Of a DNA stretch of 64,000 nt, positions 54,121 to 64,000 are shown piece by piece (within the stretch, counting starts at the first letter, position 1; each line of letters opens with the position of its first letter). The position numbers and the translations under genes are program-made. The stretch is from Punctularia strigosozonata HHB-11173 SS5 (Eukaryota; Basidiomycota; Agaricomycetes; Corticiales; Punctulariaceae): contig NW_006767451.1 of the NCBI RefSeq assembly GCF_000264995.1, forward strand, positions 366,502 to 430,501, read 5' to 3'. A model generated the notes under the pieces. It made no database searches. It saw nothing but the letters and a program-made list of their open reading frames with translations, and was not told the DNA's origin.

Positions 54121-57120
54121 CTAAATCTTGAACTCGTTAAGCTTGCGTTGGATATCGGCGAGTCGCCTCCGCTTGTCCTCCAGTTCGCGTCTCTTCGCCG
54201 CCACAATCGGGTTCTCGCTCATTAGCTCCTTGAACCTTTCCGAGGCGTCTTCAGAGGTGAAATCCAGATTGGCGAAGAGCTGATCCTGCAAGCCTTCCGC
54301 GAACGCCTGGTTCAGCGCGTGTTCTATAGCGAGCGGAACGTAATCGATGATGCGCTGTCGGATGAAAACGAAGTGAGCGTCGCTGCTCTGAATCGCGAGC
54401 GAAGATGCGGGGCAGAAATCACCTTGTACGCGACCTGGAAGTAGGCCCGCACGTCCGCCATGACGACCAGCTCATTCTCGAAGTCCTCCTGTGGGTGAAG
54501 GCATTTCAAGTTGCTCAGCTTGATCCCACCGTAGCCTCGCATCGCCAGCGCCCTCAACGCCGACTGATCGGATGACTCGCCCTTCACACCCGCGAAGACG
54601 CTCGTGTCCTCGTCCTCGTCCTCTTCGTCGGTGCTGTACGGAGTCTCGGCCTGGGCTTTCGCTAAGGCAGCGCGCTGCAGATGAATATGCCGGTCTCGGC
54701 GAACTTCGTGGTAATGCGCGAGCCATTTGCACCGGGCGTCCTCGAAGTAGTAGTCGTTTTGGGTGAAGAGTGGCGCATTCTCTAGTTTGAGGAGGGACAG
54801 AAGAGCTTGATTCGCTGCCCCGCGACATTCCACAATTTGCCTCTCAACCGCGACGCTGCGTTGCGCCTTTCAGCAGCGACCCTTGTACAGATGAGTATGA
54901 ATGCCGCGCACCTTATCCGATCCCGGAGGCGATCGAACGTGCCGAAGTACTTCTCGATCAACATCTGTACGGTATTCACCAGACCGGCATAAACCGCCTT
55001 GAAACATGCTATTGCAGGCGTGTTCCAGAGCGCCGTGAAACCTTGGATGAGCGTCTTCTTTGCCGCGAACGGGACGTTGTTCTTTAGCTCCCATCCAATC
55101 GATCTGCACGTACGGTAAGAAGGCTGTCGTACTCCAGAAAAGGCACCTACTGTTGCACTACGCCGCGCACTGTCCAGAGGTTCATTACCCGGACGCCCGC
55201 ATCTCTCATCACGTACTCGTCGTCGAACTCAGGTTCTCCTTTCAACAGTGGAAGCCGGTACCGCGTGTGGTCTTCGAACGGCCGAAAATCGGGCGCTGTC
55301 GCGCGCACGGCCTTCTTGAAGATGGCGTACAGCGCACGGTTGCTCTGCACAAGCCGCATGTCGTCCTGCTTCTCGCCATAAACAATGGAACGGACATCGG
55401 CACAGAAGCCAGTAATCATCCGGAGGAGCTCCGCGGCAGGGTCGCTGGTAAGCTGCAGGGGTAGTCTGGCACGCAGGGCAAGGTTCTCGAGAGAGAGTCG
55501 GTTGACGTCGGCTTTCAGCTTGGGTAATCTGTGGGCATGTTAGGCAGAACACCAAGCACTTGGAAGTAGAGGTCGTACGCGGATTCGATGACGCCCATTA
55601 ACCTATCAAGATCATCGTCAGAGTGGAGCGCGGGCGCAGTGATTGAGAAGTGCCCACAAGTTGCTCATGTTGAAGATGAAGTTCGGCACCCCGAAACGCG
55701 TTCGCTGGTTGCCGATTATCTCGTCCCATGGATCAGTCGAGTCGAAGAATTCGCTCGCAATCTTTTCAGCCTCATCGCGGCCAATTCCCCGATTTCTCTC
55801 GTCGTCGTCGGGGAGTCTCACACAGTAATAGCCTGCAGATAGCGAGGGTCAGATTAGACGATTGGCCCACACGAGTGCCTACCATGTTTGAGTGGGTGTG
55901 CGGTGCCCTCGAGGACTGCTTTCCATTTCTGGCGAGCGCTGGTCGCTCCTTTGGTGAGCGTATCCGGTTTCGTGAGGATGCCTGCGTTCGTGATGCACAT
56001 GCAATTTCAGAAGAAGGTAAGGGTATAGCGTCAGGTGTCCGTACCTATGATGCGTTTGCCCTGAGGGTCGGCTTCACGTGCCAGACGGACGGCCTGCTGG
56101 TTCTCCATGTCGTCTACACGGATACGAGTTAGTCAGGGATTACAATCGCGACAGCACAACTGACCACTAGCTGGGATCGTAACAAGTATGAGGGTAGATT
56201 CGCCTCTGATGTTGACTTCTACCAATTCACGGACGAGCTTGATGGCCGCTTCAGTCTCGTTCTGGATCAACCCTACATAGGAGGGCATCGGTCCGATGAC
56301 ACCCGAGAAACACGGACAGAATGTAAGGTACCGGGCAGGTCCACGAAAGAAAGGTCGGTCGCATCTGGATCCATGATATTCACGCAGACGATGTTTCGAG
56401 AAAACTTCAGCATGTTCGGATCCGTCTTCAGCAGGTCCCGTATTTCTTGCGCCGTGCGAGCTTGGAATATACGATGGTCGTGGTGCGGGCTCAGGATGGC
56501 CGCCTGAGCGCGACGGATCCAGATCTCGACATCAGCTTTGTCGGTGAGGCGAGGGCTAAACTCGAATTTGGTGGGCTGGGAGAGGGCTTGGCCGTCCTTG
56601 TCGAAGTCAAAACGGAGGAAGATCTGGCAGGACCACTCTGCCGCGTTGCCTATGAGGGAGCATTCAACCGGGCAGCTGCATCGCATTTAATCGGTAGACG
56701 AAATAAGAATTATTTAGATGAAGCGTACCGCGTGCAGGTACCGCTGTCCCGAGGAACGTTGATCTAATCTTTCGCTCAGCTCAATCGTCTCGTGAGCGGA
56801 TCATGTTGTACTCACGCCGCTCACGGCTTCTACTAGAGAACTTTTTCCCGCTATCGTGTGATGTCGGCAGCGATTGCACCTCAAGGGAAAGCTTTCTCAC
56901 CTGACTGTCCGCCGATAACCGCAATTCGAGGCAGATCGATCAGCGTTTGTGCACTGTAGATAGATCAGATCCTCATCGTCAAGTTTGGCACGATCGAGGA
57001 GATCACTCACCCCATGGCAAACAAGTCTCTCGTGAGCTCCATCAGCTCTTTGCGCTTTAGTGCGTAGGCGCTGGTCGAAATGACGACCGTTTCGGTCATG
57101 ACAAAGTCATCGGATGACAT
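54121..57120 (-). CDS. Dynamin-like large GTPase
   Basis: Many exons; start ATG 57120 (MSSDDFVMTETV), first exon to 57011, last exon 54387-54121 ending FKI. GTPase domain: IDLPRIAVIGGQSAGKSSLV (P-loop), INVPRDSGTCTRCPVECSL, DLSFVDLPG (G3), IPASDDMENQQAVRLARE, GILTKPDTLTKG (G4, TKPD). Stalk and GED-like parts: RTRFGVPNFIFNMSNLLPK, VNTVQMLIEKYFGTFDRLRD, TQNDYYFEDARCKWLAHYHE. No PH domain or membrane segment, so closest to Mx/Vps1-type dynamins that polymerise on membranes or other scaffolds. One junction, between RLRDRIR (about 54915) and QRSVAVERQIV (about 54860), has no canonical splice that keeps the frame, so a break or a missed intron is possible there. Confidence 0.85.
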
Positions 57121-59077
57121 CTCGTCAGCAAGCTCCTCTAGATGACTTCCGAGGGAACTATCGGTCTCGCAATCGTTATTTGGGGAAAACAATCCCGAGA
57201 ATGTCTAAGAGGAGCAGTTTATGAGCATCGCCACAACAATGAGCACAGCAATGTACCTTCGTATTTCCGTTCGACCTGTAAACAATGGAGAGACGAATGA
57301 GCAATGCGAACAAGTAGGAGCGCGAATACGAGTGACTGTACGTCCAATGTTTTCTGTGCGGGATTTTCTACGCCTCGACGAGACATGCAGTAGAGGTTGA
57401 AGATGCGCTGCGAGCGAAAGCGTCAGCGTCGATTTCAGGCATTTCTTACATCTTATATCCCATGAGCCTGCCTCGTGTTCGACGCATTTGGATTTTCTTG
57501 AAAGCAGCCTTGCTACGGTGGTGATCGTCGAGTGTGTGTACGTCATCTCCTGTCAGCCATATGCCTTGCGGACCGCAATGGAGATTTCATGCTGCTCCGA
57601 GGTCGAAGCATCTAACGCAGCTTGTAAACGGAGCGATAAGCTCTCGCTGAAAGGTCTCGTTGACCGTCAACATTGTCAACAAGGTTTGAGCTCTGGATAG
57701 ATATAGCTGGAATGGCGTCAATCGACGTACTGGTAAGTAACCCGGGTGCAATAAACTTTGGGACCCAACAACAAGTACAAAGAGATGGAGAGTTCTGGTG
57801 CCGTACAAGGCAGTCTTTGCGAGGATTCCGCGCGACCTCGAGGCGCGCGCGGAAAAAGAACCAGAACGCATGGCGCCATCTCCATATCCGCAGCCATACA
57901 GTAGACATTGGCAGGGATATGCGTCTAGCACGCTTGTCACAATAAGCAGGTAGAACAGCGTCCGCGCAATCGTATGTACTGTAGACATGGCCAACACGAA
58001 CGCGCGGAGAACCATGAGTTTTGTCGATCAAGCCTCTTCCGAGACTCTCTTGAGTCCATTTCACTCGGAGGGTGTTATTCCACTAGGTAAGAGCACCGCA
58101 GCTGAAAAGCGACGCGACATCTCGAGGTCGACACGAAAGTCAACGAGAGGAAGGCTCGTGTACGACGCCACAGTGCCAAAACAAACTCAAACAATGCCAG
58201 CGCAATCAGCGGCAAACCCTGGCGAATCGTCATTCTCTTCTAACTTACCGGTCACAATACAGACATGCACAACAAAAACCGGCTTTGTTAATCCTGGACT
58301 GGCAAGCTTGCTTGCCTCCTATCCTTTTATGTTTCAGTTCCGACTTGACTGTGGGCCAGGCGTCCACGGAACTTCCTCGAAAGAAGTTACTATGCATGAT
58401 TCGTGACTGCCGATGAGTGCCCGCGATGCATTGTACTGTCTCTACATCACAACGATCCTCGCATTTTCCATCTTCGCGGACCGCACAACTCAACATCACC
58501 TTTTACCGCTAGAGGCCTGTCGTTATCCGCACACACGACTTGGAGTGAGCTGCATGATGCATCAGCGTTGTTGACCGAGCCCGCGACAATGCTCACTCGC
58601 TCCAATTCAACGATTGTTAAGGCACACCGAAGCATCGAACGTTTGCATCCCGATATCGCTCGCCTTGGCGACTCGCACACTTGTCAGTGTTCAAAGACTC
58701 ATCTATGATGTTCTCGCACGTTTCATCTTGCCATGAACTGTCAAGTCCGGCGATGAACAATCCTCCGTGAGCATCGGGTGTTCTTGTGCTATGAGCGCTC
58801 CTGATGCCCGCGATATTGTTCTAAAGCGCACTCACGACCAGACATCGAACACGTCGTTGAAGTAATCGCCCACTTATCAGCAAGATGACTTGATAGGAGC
58901 TTCGTTGTCGATCACTTCTGCCTGCGCCGTGAAGCACGCGTTTTCGCTTAAAGGAGAAGCGGGTCACCGCAAGTCGGATTCCCCGTTCCTGGCCATGTCG
59001 GGGCGGACTGACATGTTTCCTGGGACAAGGACAATGGGCGCTCCTAAAGAATCGCCGTTCAAAACGCGACCAAATCT
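57121..59077. other. Gene-free stretch
   Basis: About 2 kb upstream of the dynamin gene and of the WSC gene. Short ORFs on both strands lack recognisable motifs, signal peptides or consistent splice sites. Nothing supported. Confidence 0.4.
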
Positions 59078-59084
59078 ATAAGTA
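59078..59084 (+). promoter_or_regulatory. TATA-like box of the WSC gene
   Basis: TATAAGT about 40 bp before the ATG at 59118, which implies a very short 5' leader. Confidence 0.4.
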
Positions 59085-59117
59085 CGCTCTTTGCATTCAT
59101 CGATTCCCCAGAGAACG

Positions 59118-59928
59118 ATGTATGCCATCCTGGCCGTCGCTCTCGCAATGCTCGTCGAGACTGTGGTCAATGTTGCCGTGCCGGACGGTTGCACCCCTGT
59201 CTGCGCACCTATAGACAACGACGGACACCCGCTCACGTTCCAATCTTACTTTGCATCCTTCTCCGAACTCGAGTGCTCTTGCTCCTTTTGCGACGGGCTG
59301 AATGAAGAAACGTTGTCGTGCTCCTATACCTACCTCGTGAGTGACCCGACGCAATTCCCTCGAATTTTTGTGACGAGAATGTACGCAGGAGTCCGGCACC
59401 ACCATCAGCGGCGAGACCGTTGTGAACGACATGGGACTCTTCGGCTTGAGCGCCGCCGGCTGCCCGCAGTCGCTCGATCCCAACTGCGGCCCGCCGCCTA
59501 CGCCGACGACCGAGCCTGCTTGCGTACCGACTGCGCCCCCAGGCGGAGGCTGCGGCTGGTTCCCGCTCATTCCGTGCGCGGTCGACTCGACGGTCCGCCT
59601 GTGGGACAGCGCGTCGCTTTTCTTCCTCCCCACGAACAACACGCCCGACGCGTGTATTGCGACGTGCTCGGCGCACCAGCACGCGTTCGCGGGCGTCGAG
59701 GATGCGCAGGAGTGCTGGTGCGGTGATCGGTGGACGAACGATCATCTGCCAGATGTGGCCGACCCGGACGAATGCGATATGCCATGCACGGGCGACCCGG
59801 ACGAGACGTGCGGAGAGGCGTTCAGGATCCAGGTTTACGCGCTGGTGAGTGCGGTGCTCTGTTGCCGTCGAGCGATCGTCGGATCGGCTCGTGTCTTTTG
59901 GCTGGGTTAGGTGGATGAGCTGACGTAG
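59118..59928 (+). CDS. Secreted WSC-domain protein
   Basis: Three exons: 59118-59336, 59389-59844 and 59911-59928, 230 aa. Signal peptide MYAILAVALAMLVETVVNV, then a Cys-rich segment (DGCTPVCAPIDND, ECSCSFCDGLN), a Pro/Thr-rich linker (PPPTPTTEPACVPTAPPGGG), and a WSC domain (SHORT Cys pattern CIATCSAHQ, ECWCGDRW, ECDMPCTGDPDETCGEAF, residues about 165 to 225). WSC domains bind cell-wall glucans in surface sensors and secreted enzymes. No membrane helix or catalytic domain, so it is probably a secreted wall-binding protein. The start at 59118 is the first ATG before the signal peptide. The last 6-codon exon (VDELT) is the least certain part. Confidence 0.8.
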
Positions 59929-60721
59929 ATGGGTTAGAATTTTCATTGTTAGAGACAGGACATGCGACAAAGGAATAATATATACGTAAATCGGTCAGTA
60001 GTCCTTGCTTTGGCTCCATTGTTCTCGGGCTTAGCAGTCTTCGTAGCAGGAGTGGTTGCGGAGAAGATCGTGCTCTGTACATAAACCGTGGTGGTCTCAA
60101 AGAATGGGAAATTCAAGTCCATCAAACGAATGACTATTACGTCTTAGCGCAGCATGAAACGCTGGGCGAACGACAAGCATTTTCTGCGAGCGATTTGGAA
60201 GACTTATGCATGCTTCCATCATGGTGCATAGACTTTGCATAGGCATGCCGGAAGCGAATGATGGTGCATGAGGTGCTTTGAAGCGCGCCTCCCGAAGGAA
60301 GTTCCCGACGTGATGCGATCTTGGGGGGTGCTGGCTCAAGGTTTCGTTTCAGATCGGCAAGACATAGCGACAACTTCCGTCAAGCAGTTCTGTAGAACAT
60401 GCAAGCAGCATTTGAGCAACATGCAAAAGACGTGTCTATCCGGCCCTGGGCGCTCTGTGACCGTATCTATGGGTACCGATTAGCGCTCGCGATCTCTTGG
60501 CGCGGTTGCGAGCGAACCCGGTGCCGGGACGTTGGATTGCATCCGTGGGCACCGCCACAAGGACTGTTCACCCCGAACTCGCTTCTCCGAAACCCACCCA
60601 GAATCCATCCGAAAATCCATGTGTTCTCGCGGGGGCTGTTTCCCGAGACCATCTAAAAAGCACGACCGTCGGGACATGGACGTCCAGACTCGGTTCTTGT
60701 CGCAACCATCGACGACCTAGC
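59929..60721. other. Intergenic region
   Basis: About 790 bp. A plus frame 60497-60925 overlaps exon 1 of the next gene but its upstream part is not conserved in the paralog. Nothing else supported. Confidence 0.35.
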
Positions 60722-62194
60722 ATGATGATCAACAAGTTCGCCCAAGCCCTCGCGCTGACCGCGTTCACCTTCGGCACGGTTACGTCCAGCGTCCGTGGTC
60801 AGACGTTGACGGATGCCGATCTTGACAAAGTCAAAGCGCGTCTGGCGGAAGGGGCTGTCCACAGGTACGTCTCGTCTTCAACTCCATTTCACCTGTCTCT
60901 CGGTGTAACACCCGCGTCTGCATAGCTGGGAACTCGGCACGCGCTCCGAGGCGCTCGTCGAGCTCGACTCGCCCGCCTACTCGGTCTTCAACGGCCAAGT
61001 GCCCCCTCCGCAGCACGCGCTGTCCTCGCTCAACGAAATCCTCGACATCGCGCGCTCGATCGTCGCGAACCGTGCAACATCCAACAACAACACCGTCGGC
61101 CCGCAGCCGCTCATCGCGGACGGCGCCGCGGCCGACCCGGCGTCGAACCTATTCGAGGTCATCGTTGCCAATTGGACGGGACAGAAGGACCAGGACTATG
61201 CTGGCGCGGCGAAGGACCAGATCGATTTTTTGTTCCAGAATGTGTCGCACACATCGGATGGCGCGATTTCGCACCGCGCGGACGACCTCCAGCTGTGGTG
61301 CGTTCGTTTTCCCCGAACCCGGTTTCGTCTTTTGGGCGTGCGACTGATTGTACCCCGAACCGCAGGAGCGACTTCGTGTACATGGTACCCCCTTGCCTTG
61401 CGTACTACGGCGTGATCACCCGGAACCAGTCGATGGTCGCGGAGGCGTATAACTAGATCAAGCTGTATCGCCAGTATTTCAGGGATACGGCCGCCGGCAA
61501 CATGTGGCAGCACGTTCTGCTCGGCTTCTGGCAGGACCACGGGCACTGGACTACTGGTGCAATACCCTTCATGATATACATCGTTGCACAGCATACTCAC
61601 ATATAAATCAGGTAACGGCTGGGCTGCAGCGGGAATGCTTCGCGTCGCCGCCACGATGAAGAATTCGCCGTACAACTGGGCACTCCTGAAGGAACAGAGT
61701 GACCTCCTCGCCTGGACGTCCGAGATTCATACCGCCATCTACCCATACCAGGTCCGTATCTCTCTTTTCCCTGCATATGCTGCCGCTGAGCTTCAACTCT
61801 CACCTCGCAGGACAAGAACACCTCACTCTTTTGGAGCTACGCGGACAACAACGCGACCTTCATCGAAGCCTCCGGCGCGACGCTCCTCGCCGCGACCGTC
61901 TACCGGCTCGTCAACCTAGGCGGCCCGACGACGCACATCCCGAACGCGGAGGCGACGCGCAAGGCGATCTCTGCGAAGAACGCTACGACGGGCGCCTTTA
62001 TTCACCTGGACGCGGACGGCTGGCTCACACCCGTCGTGAACCCGGATGACTTCTCGCTCGAGGGCTCTGCGAGCCCCGAAGGCCAGGCGTTCGTGCTCGA
62101 CGTGTACTCGGCGTGGAAGGATTGGGTGAAGGCTGGGTCCAAGGGCGCGCCGCGCAAGGCAAAGAAGTCCCGTCTAGAACGCGAGGAGATGTGA
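60722..62194 (+). pseudogene. Second GH105-like hydrolase, with an in-frame stop
   Basis: Five exons: 60722-60864, 60926-61297, 61366-61556, 61612-61751 and 61811-62194, 410 codons. Exons 2, 3 and 4 have exactly the lengths (372, 191, 140) of the gene at 9439-11046. Signal peptide MMINKFAQALALTAFTFG, then the same fold: SDGAISHRADDLQLWSDFVY, MVPPCLAYYGV, NGWAAAGMLRVAATM. At 61454-61456 a TAG stands where the paralog has Gln (AYNQVKLYR). Every other feature is intact, including splice sites. It lacks the GPI-type last exon and ends with a basic tail (RKAKKSRLEREEM), so a functional form would be freely secreted. Recent loss, read-through or a base-calling error are the options. Confidence 0.8.
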
Positions 62195-62698
62195 GGGCTA
62201 GCGCGTACATTTATGGATACAAACCTTTGCACAAAGTCGGCCTACAATACAATCCTTGGCCATGTCATTCCTTTCTGCCGTGAGACATCAGTGCATTCTT
62301 TATTTATCACTCCCTAATGTACATACTTTTTTTTTTTACTTATTTTTTATACCGCGGTCGTGCTTATAGCACACAGCTGTCCTCGTATTTGGAACACTTT
62401 GCAACTTTCAACGTTCAAAATCCAACCAATTGAGAACCTGAGGACTGAAGAGATCATGCGCTCGTAATGGCGTGACAGCATAAGTCACCTAATGTGACAT
62501 CCATCGCGCGTAGCGTAAAGGCGGCTTGGTTTTGTAGTTTGTCTCTGTTGTACCTGTGGCTCAGGAGAAAAATCACTCTCATACGCTCTCCTGACTTATC
62601 CTCCTCATTGCACCGATTGCAATCGTGCATCTATCAGAGACATCGTTGATGCCGACGGACTCACCTTCCACGGTCAAATACACCTACTTAGGCTAGCA
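62195..62698. promoter_or_regulatory. Upstream region of the right-end F-box gene
   Basis: About 500 bp with a T tract at 62329-62346. No gene and no clear TATA box. Confidence 0.3.
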
Positions 62699-64000
62699 AT
62701 GTCGCCTCACTGTCCCTCATGCCGATGCATGAAGCACGACCTTAGTCCACCAGAGACACTGTCTCAACAAGGCACTGTGCCCGCGGTGAAGATTCTTGAT
62801 GACCGTATCAAGTGTCTTGTCAATGAATTATGCCAGCTTCGCCGCCAACGGAACACCCTGCAACCTATCAGTCGCCTACCTCCCGAAGTTCTTCTCCGAA
62901 TCTTCGTTGACGTACGGAAGGCCACCGAGCGATTGAGTCCCCAGTGGATCAAGTTAACGCACGTCTGCTCCTTCTGGCGTGATGTAGCATTGTCGAGCGC
63001 CATCCTTTGGAACTCGCCCGATCTGCTGTACCCAGAATTGGCAGAGGAGACGGTACGACGCTCCCGAGGCACTACCCTTCGTATTATGCACTCGAAAAAG
63101 AAGGTCTTCAACCCCCCGCGCCTCCTGGGTATATCTTCTTTAGAGACATCGGCGCCAATTACCTCGATTGACCTAACTGGCGTTGAAGGACGCGACATAG
63201 CGATATTACTCAACGCTCGCCATGGTCAGTTATCGCAACTGAGAGAGATCGCCGTCGAAGTCACTGGCGCAACGGAAGCGCAGCTTCACAATGTCCTGAC
63301 CGATGACTATCCCTGTCTCCAATCCATCCAGCTGCGTCGATGCCACCTCGAATGGACGTCCGCGCTTGTGAACACCACCACATGCCTGCACACGATTGAC
63401 GTTCATTCACCCCACCGTGGTATCTTGGGTCGAAAGCCATTCTCTTCCGTCCTGACTGTATTGCAACTGCAAACACGCCTGGTTCATCTCGACCTGGAGC
63501 TGACCCTCCCCTCCTTGCGGGGCGAGGACCTCGAAAATGGTTCCTCACCAACAATTTCCCTTCCGAAGCTCAAACACCTTAGGATCCACGACCTACTGCG
63601 AGAGACCCATCATCTATTCACCCGCCTCCGACTATCCCCGTCATGTTGTGTGACCGTGAGCATTGCGCAAAGCGAAGATGACTACTCGGCCTCGTCTCCT
63701 CTGTTGCCGCTCACGGAATCCGTCTTAGCTCACGCACATACGTTTTCGCCATCCACGCTGGCGATGCTCCTTGGGCCCCCTTTCATGCTCGTTTGCGTAG
63801 GAACACCACGGGCGGGAGAGAAACGGCCGTTGCTCTCCTTCAGGTGGCCCTCCGTGATTCATCCCCAGAGCCAACGAGCCGCACACGCCCTCCTGATTTC
63901 ACTCGGTCCTGTGATCGGCGCCCTCCCCGTCTCAGAGCTCTCCATCACCTTCGACCATTCTTCCTCTCGAATTACGTACGGGGACTGGCGACAGCTGCTG
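62699..64000 (+). CDS. F-box/LRR-like protein, cut by the right edge
   Basis: Open from the ATG at 62699 to the window end, 434 codons, no intron. It begins MSPHCPSCRCMKHD (C-x2-C-x-C as in the gene at 3789-5513). Helix VKILDDRIKCLVNELCQLRR, F-box LPPEVLLRIFVD to HVCSFWRDVALSSAILWN, then PELAEETVRRSRGTTLRI and a leucine-rich tail. It is the closest relative in the window of the interrupted F-box gene at 1517-3175. Expected SCF ubiquitin-ligase adaptor; substrate unknown. Confidence 0.8.
   Translation, partial: MSPHCPSCRCMKHDLSPPETLSQQGTVPAVKILDDRIKCLVNELCQLRRQRNTLQPISRLPPEVLLRIFVDVRKATERLSPQWIKLTHVCSFWRDVALSSAILWNSPDLLYPELAEETVRRSRGTTLRIMHSKKKVFNPPRLLGISSLETSAPITSIDLTGVEGRDIAILLNARHGQLSQLREIAVEVTGATEAQLHNVLTDDYPCLQSIQLRRCHLEWTSALVNTTTCLHTIDVHSPHRGILGRKPFSSVLTVLQLQTRLVHLDLELTLPSLRGEDLENGSSPTISLPKLKHLRIHDLLRETHHLFTRLRLSPSCCVTVSIAQSEDDYSASSPLLPLTESVLAHAHTFSPSTLAMLLGPPFMLVCVGTPRAGEKRPLLSFRWPSVIHPQSQRAAHALLISLGPVIGALPVSELSITFDHSSSRITYGDWRQLL

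Overview
The window is nuclear DNA from a basidiomycete fungus, most likely an Agaricomycete of the Polyporales type. Evidence is the dense introns of about 50 to 60 nt with GT/GC-AG borders, the large F-box families, the FAD-linked oxidase and Baeyer-Villiger monooxygenase, the WSC protein, the OPT transporter, and KSH1 and SMC2 proteins of fungal type. There is no operon structure. The order and species are inferences, because no rRNA or other marker gene is present. One run of 216 N (39964-40179) marks a scaffold join.

Layout. 1-5513: three F-box genes (one cut by the left edge, one with an in-frame stop, one intact). 5914-7819: FCP1-like HAD phosphatase-fold gene. 8055-8402: LTR-like relic. 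8634-8992: small conserved Ser/Tyr/Asn-rich protein. 9439-11046: secreted GH105-like hydrolase with a probable GPI-anchor tail. 12928-14876: BBE-like FAD oxidoreductase. 15102-19562: condensin subunit SMC2, 16 exons. 20887-24109: DUF262 (GmrSD/ParB-like) protein with a long disordered tail. 24444-25333: KSH1. 25498-25770: MITE-like foldback element. 26056-28486: OPT transporter.

31303-36438 and 42098-47154 are two copies of one two-gene cassette in the same order and orientation, inside direct duplications of about 6 kb. Each holds an FHA plus Ser/Thr kinase gene (Chk2/Rad53-like order of domains) whose C-terminal part carries eight hexapeptide beta-helix repeats resembling bactofilin, and an upstream nuclear-looking protein with paired cysteines. 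Between the copies lie a Baeyer-Villiger monooxygenase (37447-39231) and an identical 867-bp repeat flanking the assembly gap.

47623-53776: a full-length, apparently young Ty1/copia element with 267-bp LTRs and a CTTCA target duplication, inserted about 470 bp upstream of cassette copy 2. 54121-57120: dynamin-like large GTPase. 59118-59928: secreted WSC-domain protein. 60722-62194: a second GH105-like gene with the same exon plan as the first but an in-frame stop. 62699-64000: a fourth F-box gene, cut by the right edge.

The most noteworthy item is the duplicated FHA-kinase/beta-helix gene with its partner. Other points are the DUF262 host gene with 7-nt and 10-nt microexons, GC-AG introns including one right after the KSH1 start codon, and an intron present in only one of the two kinase copies.
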